Numbered from the stretch's first letter, positions 1 through 9,700 are shown. The stretch: 64,000 nucleotides of DNA from Methylorubrum suomiense (GCF_022179765.1 NZ_BPRE01000003.1:310001-374000), one strand, 5' to 3'. Translations and numbers: made by a program. The notes: generated from the letters alone by a model not told the origin.

Positions 1-2
1 CG

Positions 3-1295
3 CAGGTCTCGGCGCTGACCGGCGCGGCCTCCAGCCTGGAGGCGGTCGAGGCGCGGCTCGCCGAGACCCTCGCCGCCCGTCAGTCGGCGGTCGAGGCGGC
101 CCTCGCCCGTCTCGAGGAGCGCACCCGCGACATCGAGGCCCAGACCGGTCGCTTCGGCGGCGTGGTCGAGGAGACCCTGCGCACGGCCGAAAACCGGGCC
201 AAGGAACTCGGGGAGAGCCTGTCCCAGGCCGCCCGGATCGCCGGTGAGGCGGTGGCGGGCGACTTCGAGCGCCTGCGCACCGGCACCGACGCGGAGAGCG
301 CACGCACCGCCGGCGCCGTGCGCGAGGCCATTGAGGCCGCCTCCGCCCGGATGATGGAGAGCTTCACCGCCGCCTCCGGCCGGTTCGGCGAGTCGGTCGT
401 GCGGATGAGCGAGATGGCCGCCGAGATCCGGCGCGAGCTCGACGCGACCCGCGCCGACCTTCAGCGCGGTGTGCTGGAGCTTCCCCGCGAGACCCAGGAT
501 GCGACGAGCGAGATGCGCCGCGTCGTGGCCGAGCAGATCGACGCGCTGAACGAGCTGTCCGCCCTGGTGGCCCGCTCCAACCGCTCCGTCGATGTCGCGC
601 AACCCTCGGCCCAGCCCCGCGCCGCCGAGCAGCGCCGCACGGCCGAGGCCGGGCGGGCCGCCGCTCCGTCGTCGGCCGCCCCGCAGCCGGCCCGCGCTCC
701 TGCGGCTCCGGCCCAGCCCGCCGCCCGTCCTCAGGCCGCCCCGGCCGCGGTCCCGGCCACGGCTCCGGTGCGGCCTACCGCGCAGGCGCCCGTCCAGGGG
801 CGGCCGGGCACCCGCGACAATCGCGGCTGGCTGTCCGACCTCCTGACCCGCGCCTCGATCGACGACGAGGACGGCGCCGATTCGGCCCCGGCCAAGGTGC
901 CCGCCACCGGGGCAACCGCCTCGCCGGCCGGGGCACCGGCCGCAGCGGAGCGGATCTCCCTCGACGCGATCTCGACCGACATCGCCCGGATGGTCGATCA
1001 TCAGGCCTCGGTCGAGTTCTGGCAGCGCTACCGCCGCGGCGAGTCCGACCTGTTCGACGGTCGCCTCTACACGGCGCAGGGCCGCCAGACCTTCGAGCAG
1101 ATCCAGCGCCGCTACCGCGCCGACGCCGATTTCCGCCGCACGGTGGATCGCTATGTCGGCGAGTTCGAGCGCCTGCTCGGCGAGGTCACCAAGAACGACC
1201 GCGACACCCGCCGCGCCGACGCCTACCTGACCTCGGAGACCGGCAAGGTCTACACGATGCTTGCCCATGCGAGCGGCCGGTTCGACGAGGTGTGA
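3..1295 (+). CDS. Large coiled-coil protein, C-terminal part (5' end outside window)
   Basis: Only the C-terminal part is present: the frame is open from base 3 and the first ATG (162) lies inside continuous coding sequence, so the start is upstream. About 430 residues are visible. The first ~180 are Ala/Glu/Arg-rich and heptad-like, as in a coiled coil. A Pro/Ala-rich linker follows (about 590-950), then a compact C-terminal segment containing FWQRYRRGE and ending SGRFDEV. This layout resembles alphaproteobacterial coiled-coil proteins that databases often label apolipoprotein- or kinesin-like; those labels say little about function. A strong hairpin terminator follows 27 bases after the stop. 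A cell-envelope or polarity role is possible but not shown. Confidence 0.85.
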   Translation, partial: QVSALTGAASSLEAVEARLAETLAARQSAVEAALARLEERTRDIEAQTGRFGGVVEETLRTAENRAKELGESLSQAARIAGEAVAGDFERLRTGTDAESARTAGAVREAIEAASARMMESFTAASGRFGESVVRMSEMAAEIRRELDATRADLQRGVLELPRETQDATSEMRRVVAEQIDALNELSALVARSNRSVDVAQPSAQPRAAEQRRTAEAGRAAAPSSAAPQPARAPAAPAQPAARPQAAPAAVPATAPVRPTAQAPVQGRPGTRDNRGWLSDLLTRASIDDEDGADSAPAKVPATGATASPAGAPAAAERISLDAISTDIARMVDHQASVEFWQRYRRGESDLFDGRLYTAQGRQTFEQIQRRYRADADFRRTVDRYVGEFERLLGEVTKNDRDTRRADAYLTSETGKVYTMLAHASGRFDEV

Positions 1296-1321
1296 GGCGA
1301 GGGCCCATCCGACACGCGAGC

Positions 1322-1345
1322 GAAGGGGGCCATACGGCCCCCTTC
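1322..1345. terminator. Bidirectional hairpin terminator between convergent genes
   Basis: A perfect 10-bp stem (1322-1331 with 1336-1345) closes a 4-base ATAC loop. The outer stem pairs are GAA/TTC, so a short T-rich stretch follows in either direction. It lies between the coiled-coil gene (stop 1295) and the convergent DUF1489 gene (stop 1419), and could serve both. Confidence 0.8.
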
Positions 1346-1418
1346 TTCGTTGCGAATCATCTGGCGCCCATCACTCCGCTCTTCCTGAGGGCGAGCGAAG
1401 CGCCGGTCCCGCGGCGCG

Positions 1419-1859
1419 TCAGATCAACCCGAGCGCTGCCAGTTCCCGCCTCAGGCTCTCGGGCATCTCGGCGAGATCTCCCGCGCTCGCCCGGTCGAGA
1501 TCGGCCGGGGCATCGCCGGCCTCGAGATAGCGCCAGCCCTGGAACGGGCGGCAGGGGCGGGGTGCCACCGCCGTGACGGCGGGGTCGAGGACGAGGCGGC
1601 AGCGGTCGATGCCGTCGGTGCCGGTGAACGGGTCGATCGCCAGGATCGGCTGACGGCAGCTGAGCGTGCCCTTCATCACCCAGTAGATCGAGCCCTGCCC
1701 GGCAATGGCGGCGGCGCGCTTCGGCACCATCCGGGTGACGTGCGACGGACGCGGGTCGGCGCCGAGCCGCAGGGCCTCGTCGCGATGGCGGGCGATGCGC
1801 GCCTCCAACTCCCCGATCGAGGCGGGGCCGACGCAGAGCTTCAGGAGATGCAGGACCAT
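1419..1859 (-). CDS. DUF1489 family protein
   Basis: The 146-residue product begins MVLHLLKLCVG, the characteristic opening of the alphaproteobacterial DUF1489 family, and has the usual family length. Internal landmarks are the conserved-looking stretches VTRMVPKR, YWVMKGTL and PFQGWRYL. No signal peptide or membrane segment is visible, so it is probably cytoplasmic. The family has no established biochemical function. The gene is on the minus strand downstream of the CheZ-like gene with a 170-base gap, so it may or may not share its transcript. Confidence 0.85.
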   Translation of the reverse strand: MVLHLLKLCVGPASIGELEARIARHRDEALRLGADPRPSHVTRMVPKRAAAIAGQGSIYWVMKGTLSCRQPILAIDPFTGTDGIDRCRLVLDPAVTAVAPRPCRPFQGWRYLEAGDAPADLDRASAGDLAEMPESLRRELAALGLI

Positions 1860-2029
1860 GGCCGAGGCTGCGATGTCCCATGCGCGAGGGAAGGCCGGGC
1901 CGGGCAGGGCGGCGGGCGCCGTGCGCTTACCCCGCTCCGACGCGGCCGGAAACCGTCATCCGCGTCGCGGGGGAATGTCGCAGCGCCGAGTCCGGCCGGT
2001 CGCGCTCGGAGCCCGACGCGGCGCGGAGC

Positions 2030-3388
2030 TCACGCGAACAGGGCGATCTTCTCCTCGATGCTCAGCTCGTCGAAATTGACGAAGGCATCGGCGAGGTCGT
2101 CCACCACGACGGAGGGCTGCGCGGCGGTCGACTCGCCGGCCGCCTTCTCATCGGCGGCCGTCTCGGGCGCTGCCGTCTCGGCGACGGGCTTTCCGGGGGC
2201 GGGCGCATCGACCGGCACGTCGAAGAGATCGCCGAGGGGGGCCTTCGCCACCGCCTCTTTCGCGACGGCCTCTTTCGCGACGATTTCGCCTTGGACGGCA
2301 CTCTGCGCCGGGGCATCCTCGCGGGACGCCGCGACCGGCGTCTCGGCCGCTTCCCAGGTTGCGAGACCCGCGGCGAGCGCGGCCGGGAGGATCGCGGCCG
2401 GAAGCGTCACCAGCGGCGCAGGCTCGATGACCGGAGCCGGTTCCACCGGCGCCGCGGCTTTGTCCGCTGGAGGCGCGACGACCGGCGCCTGCGGGTCGCG
2501 ATCGGCGGCGGTCTCGAAGGTCGGCGCCTCGGCCACGGGGTCGATGGCGGCCCCCTCCCCGACCGGCCCGGCCGCTTCGACCGGGATCTCGGGCAGGAAG
2601 GCCAGATCGTCGTGCAGGGTGATCGCCGTGAGCGGCGGGCGGACCGGTTCGGCCTGGGCCGCCGGGCCGTCCATGTCGAGGAAGCGATCGACATCGGTCT
2701 GGTCGAGGGCCGCCTCCATCGTCCGGGCGGTGTCGCGGCGGATGCGGGGATCCGTGTCGAGGTCCGGTACGGCCTCCTCAGGCCCCCAGATGCCGATCAT
2801 CGAGGTGATCCGGTCTTCCAGGTAGCGGAGGGTGTGCACGATGCGGCTCGTGCGCTGCGCGGTCAGGTCCTGGAACGAGCAGGCGGTGTAGATCTGTGTG
2901 GCGTGGCGGTCGAGGTCGTCGCAGACCGCACCGTCGGCGCCGGTTTCCCGCAGGGTCCAGGCGACCTCCTGGACCTGCTCGGCTGCGCCGAGAATGTCCG
3001 AGGTCGCCCGCTCGGTGGCGCGCACGATGGAATCGAGGGCTTCCGAGGCGACGGTGAGGCGGCTCTCGCCATGATCGGGGCCGGACAGGGCGGCCACCTC
3101 CGCCCGGGTGCGGGCGATGGCATCGGCCATATCCATCAGGTCGCCGCGGAAGCGCACCACGTCGTCCCCGCCGCGCTCCTCCGTCACCACCGATTCGAGC
3201 CGGTGGATCGCCCCGAGCAGCACCTCGGTGTCGGCGTTGCGGTTGCGCCGCGCATATTCTTCCAGGAACCAGCGGCCCCGCTCGGTCTCCCGGACGGCGG
3301 CCTCGATCAGTTCGTACTGGGACGCGTCTCGCGTCGTCAGGGAATGGGAACTCGACATCACACCCCGCAAGGACGCGGACACCCGCAC
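2030..3388 (-). CDS. CheZ-like protein phosphatase
   Basis: The N-terminal half (about residues 15-220) is a long helical region carrying CSFQDLTAQR near residue 170. This matches the CheZ active-site signature DLTxQ, in which the Asp and Gln act in removing phosphate from CheY-P, so dephosphorylation of a response regulator is the likely job. The second half is an acidic Pro/Ala-rich tail with tandem KEAVA units (about 2243-2290) and ends DELSIEEKIALFA, which may be a regulator-docking tail. The printed start at 3388 gives MRVSASL; a second ATG at 3358 (MSSSHS) is equally plausible. A CtrA-like box lies just upstream (3442-3456). No other chemotaxis genes are in the window. Confidence 0.75.
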   Translation of the reverse strand: MRVSASLRGVMSSSHSLTTRDASQYELIEAAVRETERGRWFLEEYARRNRNADTEVLLGAIHRLESVVTEERGGDDVVRFRGDLMDMADAIARTRAEVAALSGPDHGESRLTVASEALDSIVRATERATSDILGAAEQVQEVAWTLRETGADGAVCDDLDRHATQIYTACSFQDLTAQRTSRIVHTLRYLEDRITSMIGIWGPEEAVPDLDTDPRIRRDTARTMEAALDQTDVDRFLDMDGPAAQAEPVRPPLTAITLHDDLAFLPEIPVEAAGPVGEGAAIDPVAEAPTFETAADRDPQAPVVAPPADKAAAPVEPAPVIEPAPLVTLPAAILPAALAAGLATWEAAETPVAASREDAPAQSAVQGEIVAKEAVAKEAVAKAPLGDLFDVPVDAPAPGKPVAETAAPETAADEKAAGESTAAQPSVVVDDLADAFVNFDELSIEEKIALFA

Positions 3389-3427
3389 GCGTCGCGGGTC
3401 CGCGACGATTGACGGACCGCACCGACA

Positions 3428-3456
3428 TTGACACGCGGCGTTTAACGGCTGCTTAC
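3428..3456. promoter_or_regulatory. Candidate promoter and CtrA-like box between cheZ-like and MFS genes
   Basis: TTGACA (3428-3433) is a perfect -35 hexamer for the plus strand, followed 17 bases later by a poor -10 (GCTTAC). Overlapping it, TTAA-N7-TTAC (3442-3456) matches seven of eight positions of the alphaproteobacterial CtrA consensus TTAA-N7-TTAA. The site is 54-84 bases upstream of the two possible CheZ-like starts and about 40 bases upstream of the MFS start. Direct binding is an inference. Confidence 0.35.
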
Positions 3457-3494
3457 GCTGTTTCGCACGGGCGTCCGCCGCGGCGCCGTCCCCG

Positions 3495-4736
3495 ATGCGC
3501 CACCATACGGGATCGGCGGCCTTGTCCTCGTACCCTCCCCCGAAGGCCGGTTCGCCCTCCGCGGCGGCCGAGCCCGATCCCCTGCGGCTCGGCCTGCTCT
3601 ACGCGGTCGTCTTCGTCGAGATCGGCGTGGCGATGCCGTTCATGCCGGTCTGGCTCGGGGCGCTCGGGCTCGATCCGGGCCTGATCGGTCTGCTCCTGGC
3701 CCTGCCCATCGCCACCAAGATCGTGGCGACGCGCCCGCTCACCGGATTGATCGACCGCGGCGTTCGCCCGCGCACGCTGCTCGCCGCCGGCAGCCTGACG
3801 CTGGCCGCGACCTACGCCCTCATGCCATCGGCCGCCGGCATCGCCGTCGTCCTGCTCGGGCTGCTCGTGGTGCTCAACGCCGCCGCCCAGGCTCCGCTGG
3901 TGCCGAGCATCGATTACCTGACGCTCGCCGCCGCGCGCCGCGCGCCCAGGCGCATCGATTACGCCCGGATCCGCATGTTCGGATCGGTCGCCTTCCTCCT
4001 CGCCAATCTCGCGGGCGGCGCCCTGCTCGGCGCCCTGGGCGGCCAGGTGGCGGTGCCGCTGCTCCTCACCGGCCTCGCCCTCCTCGCCGCACTCGTAGCC
4101 CTGGGGGCCGGCGAGCGGGCGGCCCCGCGCGAGCCGCGCCCCTCGGCGGACGGCCCGCCGCCGCGCCTGCCCCGGATGCTGCGGCTCACCATCGGCGCCG
4201 CCGCGCTGATCCAGGCCAGCCATGCGGCGATCTACGCCTTCGGTAGTCTCAGCTGGGCGGCCCACGGCGTCTCCGCACCCTGGATCGGCGTGCTCTGGGC
4301 CGTCGGCGTCGGTGCCGAGATCGTCCTGTTCGCCGGGCTCGCCCGCCTCCCCGCCCGCTGGCGCAGCCCGTTCCGCCTGTTGGCGCTCGGCGGCCTCGCC
4401 GCGGTGACGCGCGCCGTGGGTCTGAGCGTCGCCGAGGGGAATCTCGTCCTCCTCGTCCCGCTGCAGATGCTGCACGCCCTCACCTTCGGGGCGACGCATC
4501 TCGGGGCGATGAACGCGGTCTCGAATTTCGCCCCGGACGGGGCGCGTGGGCGGGCGCAGGGAACGGTCGGAGCCACCACCGCCCTGGTCTCCGCGCTGGC
4601 GACGCTCGCCTGCGGGACGGTCTACGGCGCGTTTGGAGGGGCGGCGACCTTCCTGATGATGGCGCCGCTGGCGCTGGCCGGGCTCGCGCTCACCGGCCTC
4701 GCCCGCAGCACGACACCCGCGGGACGGGGCGGCTGA
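3495..4736 (+). CDS. MFS transporter (MFS_1-like, HcaT/NupG type)
   Basis: The 413-residue protein has about 12 hydrophobic segments in the usual two six-helix halves, separated by a charged loop (about residues 200-225, ERAAPREPRP). The first helices contain the pattern FMPVWLGALGLDPGLIG, typical of the nucleoside-symporter/phenylpropionate-permease-like branch of the major facilitator superfamily, and LTGLIDRG is the loop 2-3 motif. It should be an inner-membrane secondary carrier; the substrate cannot be read from sequence. The gene is divergent from the CheZ-like gene and has no clear operon partner. The ribosome binding site before 3495 is weak. Confidence 0.85.
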   Translation: MRHHTGSAALSSYPPPKAGSPSAAAEPDPLRLGLLYAVVFVEIGVAMPFMPVWLGALGLDPGLIGLLLALPIATKIVATRPLTGLIDRGVRPRTLLAAGSLTLAATYALMPSAAGIAVVLLGLLVVLNAAAQAPLVPSIDYLTLAAARRAPRRIDYARIRMFGSVAFLLANLAGGALLGALGGQVAVPLLLTGLALLAALVALGAGERAAPREPRPSADGPPPRLPRMLRLTIGAAALIQASHAAIYAFGSLSWAAHGVSAPWIGVLWAVGVGAEIVLFAGLARLPARWRSPFRLLALGGLAAVTRAVGLSVAEGNLVLLVPLQMLHALTFGATHLGAMNAVSNFAPDGARGRAQGTVGATTALVSALATLACGTVYGAFGGAATFLMMAPLALAGLALTGLARSTTPAGRGG

Positions 4737-4856
4737 CGGACCGAGCCGGTCGCCGTCCCGCCCGAGGGATGTCGCGATCCGTACAGGCCACGCGCTTTCA
4801 AGCAGCGATTGCGCCGCTCAAAGCTCTCAGATGCAGCGAGTGGGATCAGTGCAGGA

Positions 4857-4940
4857 TCAGTGGAAGACGCCAAAGAACCAGAGCAGCAGAATGATCGGTA
4901 GGGGAATGCCGATCAACCAGAGAAGGCCACCTTTGAGCAT
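4857..4940 (-). CDS. 27-residue membrane peptide
   Basis: The 27-codon frame reads M-L-K-G-G-L-L-W-L-I-G-I-P-L-P-I and continues as one hydrophobic helix ending LLLWFFGVFH. It is preceded by a very strong ribosome binding site (GGAGGGAGT, about 7 bases before the ATG), the main reason to call it a gene. A positively charged N-terminus followed by a single span with a Pro-containing centre fits a small inner-membrane peptide; similar short sequences occur as hypothetical proteins in other proteobacteria. The function is unknown. It stands alone in a 396-base gap between the MFS gene and the SDR gene; the rest of that gap shows no other convincing feature. Confidence 0.75.
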   Translation of the reverse strand: MLKGGLLWLIGIPLPIILLLWFFGVFH

Positions 4941-5132
4941 GGTTACTCCCTCCATTGTCGATGGGGGAAGACGGCGACGTTTGGGTTTGTTCCGGCGGAT
5001 GTATCAAGAGGGTGGCGGATTTCGTGGTTCGCGCGAGGATCTGCAGGGCGTCCCGTGCGACGACCGGAGCCGGGCCCCGGGTCGTCACGATGCGCGGCGG
5101 ACAAGCGGGGGCCTCGCCGGCGGATCGATCCG

Positions 5133-5873
5133 TCAGGCGTTCAATCCGCCATCCACCGTGACGGCGGAGCCGCTGATCTGGCGGGCGCCGGGGCCCGCGA
5201 GGAAGGCCACGGTGGCGGCCACGTCGTCGGGCGTGCCGTAGCGGCCGAGCGGCGTCAGGCCGAGGATGCCGGCGGCGTTCGGGCCGTCGGCCGGGTTCAT
5301 GTCCGTGTCGGTCCCACCGGGCTGGACGAGGTTCACGGTGATGTCGCGCGGGCCCAGCTCGCGGGCGAGGCCGCGGGTGAAGGCCAGGAGCGCCGACTTC
5401 GTCATCGAATAGACCGTCACGCCCGGAAACGGCACCCGCTCGGCGAGGCACGAGCCGATGGTGACGATGCGCCCGCCCGGCCGGAGATGCGGGATCGCCG
5501 CCTGCGAGGCGAGCACCACCGCGCGCACGTTGACGTTCAGGAGAGCGTCGATGTCGGCGAGGCTCATCTCGGCCACCGTACCGCCGCGGGCGATGCCGGC
5601 ATTGTTGACGAGGATGTCGAGCCCGCCGAGCCCCTCGACCGTGGCCTCGACCGAGCCGCGCACCGCCGCCGGATCGGCGCTGTCGGCCTGGAGAGCGAGG
5701 CCGCGCCGGCCCTTCGCCTCGATCGCCCGAACCACCTCCGCCGCACGGTCCGCCGAGCGCTCGTAGGTGATCGCCACATCGGCGCCGCGCTCCGCGAGCG
5801 CCAGCGCGATGGCGGCGCCGATGCCGCGGGAGGCTCCGGTCACCAGGGCGCGCTTGCCAGCCAGTTCGCTCAT
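5133..5873 (-). CDS. SDR family NAD(P)-dependent oxidoreductase
   Basis: This is a classical 246-residue short-chain dehydrogenase. The cofactor motif TGASRGIG is at residues 12-19, NNAG at 90-93, and the catalytic Ser141, Tyr155 and Lys159 (in YSMTK) are all present. The C-terminus ends in the usual SGSAVTVDGG. It should reduce a ketone or oxidise an alcohol in the cytoplasm; FabG-like, glucose dehydrogenase-like and other substrates cannot be separated by sequence alone. It is divergent from a TetR regulator across 81 bases, a common arrangement in which the regulator represses the enzyme in response to a small molecule. Confidence 0.92.
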   Translation of the reverse strand: MSELAGKRALVTGASRGIGAAIALALAERGADVAITYERSADRAAEVVRAIEAKGRRGLALQADSADPAAVRGSVEATVEGLGGLDILVNNAGIARGGTVAEMSLADIDALLNVNVRAVVLASQAAIPHLRPGGRIVTIGSCLAERVPFPGVTVYSMTKSALLAFTRGLARELGPRDITVNLVQPGGTDTDMNPADGPNAAGILGLTPLGRYGTPDDVAATVAFLAGPGARQISGSAVTVDGGLNA

Positions 5874-5882
5874 CTGTGCACC

Positions 5883-5960
5883 TTTATATAACGATCGACA
5901 CAGAAATGGCTAAGCGGGTTGGTGAGAGGCGTCAAGCGAATTACATAACGACCAATGCAG
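5883..5960. promoter_or_regulatory. Divergent SDR/tetR control region with an imperfect direct repeat
   Basis: Two related sequences, ATATAACGATCGACACAG (about 5886-5903) and ACATAACGACCAATGCAG (about 5943-5960), are spaced 57 bases apart, with the TAACGA(T/C)C core shared. They flank the divergent starts of the SDR and TetR genes, the second overlapping the TetR start. They are candidate operators for the TetR protein; no symmetrical operator is obvious. Confidence 0.35.
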
Positions 5961-6650
5961 AATTCTGGACCCATGCCACCCGCTTCCGCGAAGCCCGCGG
6001 AAGCGGCTTCCGACACGGCGCAGGCCCGCGGCCGCGGCCGCCCCCGCGCCTTCGACCGCGAGACCGCCCTGGCGCGGGCGACGCACCTGTTCTGGCGCAA
6101 GGGCTACGATGCCACCTCGATCAGCGATCTCACCGAGGCCATGGGGATCGGCTCGCCGAGCCTCTACGCGGCCTTCGGCTCGAAGGAGGCACTCTATGTC
6201 GAGGCCCTGCGCCACTACGCGGAGACCTACGAGGCGCGGGTCTGGGCGGGCTTTCGCGCGGCCCCCACGGCGCGCGAAGCGGTCGCGGCCTATCTTCTCG
6301 ACTCGGCGGCGGCGCTGACGGGCTCCTGCGGCGACGCTCTCCAAGACGATGCGCCCCGCGGCTGCATGGTGACGCTCTCTTCGGTCTGCCCCGGCACCCA
6401 TCCGGATCTCGGCCAGCGCCTTCTGTCGGAGCGCGCCGTCGCGCTGCAGCGCCTGGACGAGCGCCTCGCCCGAGCCGTCGCGGAGGGGGAATTGCCGGAG
6501 GCGACGGACCGGCGCGGCCTCGCCCGCTTCGTGCAATCCGTCCAGAACGGCATGTCGCTCCAGGCCCGCGACGGTGCGGCCCGCTCCGAGCTGGAGGCCG
6601 CGGCCCGCATCGCCCTGCTGGCCTGGGACGCGCTGGCCGCGGCAAGATAG
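5955..6650 (+). CDS. TetR/AcrR family transcriptional regulator
   Basis: Residues about 20-85 form a TetR DNA-binding domain: GRPRAFDRETAL, then the helix-turn-helix segment ISDLTEAMGIGSPSLYAAFG, then SKEALYVEAL. The remainder (231 residues in all) is a variable helical ligand-binding domain with two Cys (in GDALQDDAPRGCMVTL and the preceding TGSCG), a layout common in the subgroup that represses neighbouring oxidoreductases. The start at 5955 gives MQNSG; a second Met at 5973 (MPPAS) is possible. It is divergent from the SDR gene and likely represses both itself and the SDR. Confidence 0.92.
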   Translation: MQNSGPMPPASAKPAEAASDTAQARGRGRPRAFDRETALARATHLFWRKGYDATSISDLTEAMGIGSPSLYAAFGSKEALYVEALRHYAETYEARVWAGFRAAPTAREAVAAYLLDSAAALTGSCGDALQDDAPRGCMVTLSSVCPGTHPDLGQRLLSERAVALQRLDERLARAVAEGELPEATDRRGLARFVQSVQNGMSLQARDGAARSELEAAARIALLAWDALAAAR

Positions 6651-6678
6651 TCCAGGTTTCGAAGGGACGCGTCCTTTC

Positions 6679-6736
6679 GCGGGTCCAGGGCAGAGCCCGG
6701 GTTTGAAGGGAAACCGGGACTCTGCCCCGCGACCCC
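6679..6736. repeat. Intergenic palindromic repeat
   Basis: Two imperfect inverted arms of about 26 bases (6679-6704 and 6711-6736) enclose a 6-base spacer; the best-paired part is GGGCAGAG against CTCTGCCC. It lies between the convergent TetR and RND permease genes and is followed by a GC-rich tail ACCCCGCCAAGGGGCTCGCC. Similar palindromes are scattered between genes in Methylobacterium-type genomes. It may also act as a terminator, though no T-tract follows. Confidence 0.55.
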
Positions 6737-6764
6737 GCCAAGGGGCTCGCCCTTTGGGACCCCC

Positions 6765-9700
6765 TTACCCCGCTCGGCCCCGCCCGAACCGACGTTCGGC
6801 GAGGTTCTGGAAGACGACGTAGAGCATCGGGATCAGGAACAGCCCCACCGTCGTGGCCGCGATCATGCCGGCGAAGATCGGGGTGCCGATGGCGCGGCGG
6901 CTGATCTCGGCGGCGCCCTCGGCGAAGACGAGGGGCAGGAGGCCGAGGATGAAGGCGATCGAGGTCATCACCACCGCGCGGAAGCGGACCGAGGCCCCGG
7001 CCACCGCCGCGTCGCGGATCGAATGGCCCTCCGCCCGCTGCTTGCGGGCGAACTCGACGATGAGGATGCCGTTCTTGGCCGCCAACGCCACCAGAACCAC
7101 GAGGCCGACCTGGGCGTAGAGATCGAGCGAGAGGCCGGCGACCAGGATGCCGGCCAGCGCGCCGAGCACGCCGACGCTGACCGAGAGCAGCACCGGCACC
7201 GGGATCATCCAGCTCTCGTAGAGCCCGACGAGGAACAGGTAGGCGAAGACCAGCGACAGGCCGAGCACCAGCCCGGTCTGCCCCTGTGCCTTGGTCTCCT
7301 GATAGGCGGTGCCGGTCCACTCGTAGCCGTAGCCGTTGGGCAGGGTCGCGTCCGAGACCGCGGCCATCGCCTTCAGCGCCGTGCCGGACGAGACCCGCGC
7401 GGCGGGGCTCCCCTCGATCGGGATCGAGCGATAGTTGTTGTAGCGGGTCAGCACCTGCGGGCCGCCGACGAAGCGGCTGGAGGCGAAGGAGCGGAGCGGC
7501 ACCTCGTCGCCCTTGGCGTTCTTCACATAGATCTGCCAGAGGTCCGAGACCTTGTCGCGGTCGCCCGCCTCGGCCTCGATATTGACCTGCCAGGTTCGTC
7601 CGAACACGTTGAAATTGTTGATGTAGGTGCCGCCGAACGTCGCCTGGAGCGTATCGAAGACATCGCCGAGATTCACGCCCAGCACCGCCGCCTTGTCGCG
7701 GTCGATGTCGAGGAACAGCGACGGGTTGGCCGCCGTGTAGGTGGTGAACACGTCCGACAGATGCGGGTCGGCGTTGGCGGCGGCCATCAGGCCCTGCGCG
7801 ACGCTGCCCAGTTCCTCCGGGCTCTGACCCTCGATGGCCTCCAGCGCGTATTCGAAGCCGCCGCTGGTCGAGAGGCCGATGATCGGCGGCATGTTGAAGG
7901 CGATCACCTCGCCGCTGCGGATCGACTGCGCCTCCCGCGTCAGCCGGGCGATCAAGCCTTGCGCCGAATCCTCCGGGCCGGTCCGCTCCGAGAACGGCTT
8001 CAGGTGCACCAGCATGAACGCCATGTTCGGCGCGTTCACCGTGTCGAGGTAGGAATAGCCGATCACCGAATAGGTGTCGGCCACCTGCGGCATCGCCAGG
8101 AGCTTGGTCTCGAGGGCCGTCACGGTCTCGGCGGTGCGCGCCACCGAGGCGCCGTCGGGCAGTTGGACCGTGACGAAGAAGGCGCCCTGATCCTCAGACG
8201 GCAGGAACCCGCTCGGCGTGAGGGCCGCGGCGACGTAGATGCCGCCGCCGCAGACCGCGACCAGCGCGAGGCCGACGAGGCTGACCCGAACGAGCCGTGT
8301 GACGAGCGCCGCGTAGCGAGCCTGCGTCCGCTCGATCACCCTCTGGGCGAGGCCGGCGAGCCCGCGGCTGTGCCCGCTGCGGCGCAGGAGCACGGCGCAG
8401 AGCGCGGGCGAGAGGGTGAGCGCCACGAGCGCCGAGATCACCATGCTGGCGCCGATCGTCACCGCGCATTGCCGGAACAGCACCCCCGACAGGCCGGGGA
8501 TGGCGGCGAGCGGCACGAAGACCGAGAGCAGCACCAGGGTGATGGCGAGGATCGGGCCGGTGACCTCGCGCATGGCGTGCTTGGTGGCCTCCGCGACCGA
8601 CAGGTCGGGCCGCTCCGCCATGACGCGCTCGACGTTCTCGACCACGACGATGGCGTCGTCGACGACGATGCCGATGGCCAGCACCATGGCGAGCAGCGAG
8701 ATGGTGTTGGCCGAATAGCCGATCACCAGCAGCACCGCGAAGGTGCCGATCAGGCTGACCGGAACCGCGAGTGCCGGGATCAGAGCGGCCCGCAGGCTGC
8801 CCAGGAACAGGTAGACCACGACGACCACGAGCAGGAACGCCTCGGCGATCGTCAGGACGACCTCGCTGATGGTCTGATCGACGAAGGTCGTGGCGTCGTA
8901 GACGACCTTGGACTTGACCCCCGGCGGGAAGCGCTGGCTCACCCGCTTCAGGGTGGCATCCACCGCGTCCGCCGTCTGAACCGCGTTCGCGCCGGGCGCC
9001 AGCTGGATCGAGATCGCGACCGCGGGCTTGCCGTTGAGGCGGGCGATGGCGTCGAGGTTCTGTGCGCCCATCTCGACGCGGGCCACGTCCTTCACCCGCA
9101 GGACCGAGCCGTCGGGATCGGCGCGCACGACGATGTTGCCGAATTCCTCGGCGGTCGAGAGCCGACCCTTGGTCTGGACGTTGAATTGGAACTGCTGGTC
9201 GTTGCCGACCGGACGTGCCCCGACCCGGCCGGCGGCGGCCTGCACGTTCTGCGCGTTGACGGCGTTGACGATTTCGGACGGCGCCATCTTCAGGTTGTTG
9301 AGCCGATCGACGTCGAACCAGATGCGCATCGAGTATTGCTGGTTCACGAACAGCGACGCCTGGCCGACGCCGGGCGTGCGGCTGAGCTCGTCGAGGACGC
9401 TGATCGTCGCGTAGTTCGTCAGGAACAGCGGGTCTTGGCTGCCGTCCTCGCTGTAGAGCATCAGGTATTGCAGGATCGCGGTCGCCTGCTTCTGCACCGT
9501 GACGCCCTCGAGGCGCACCTCCTGCGGCAGCTGGGCCAGAGCCGTCTGGACGCGGTTGTTGACGTTGACGGTGTCGATGTCCGGGTCGGTGCCGAGCTGG
9601 AACGACACGGTCAGATTGTAGCTGCCGTCGTTGCCGCTCATCGACTTCATGTAGATCATCTTGTCGACGCCGATGACAGCGGCCTCCAGCGGCTGCGCGA

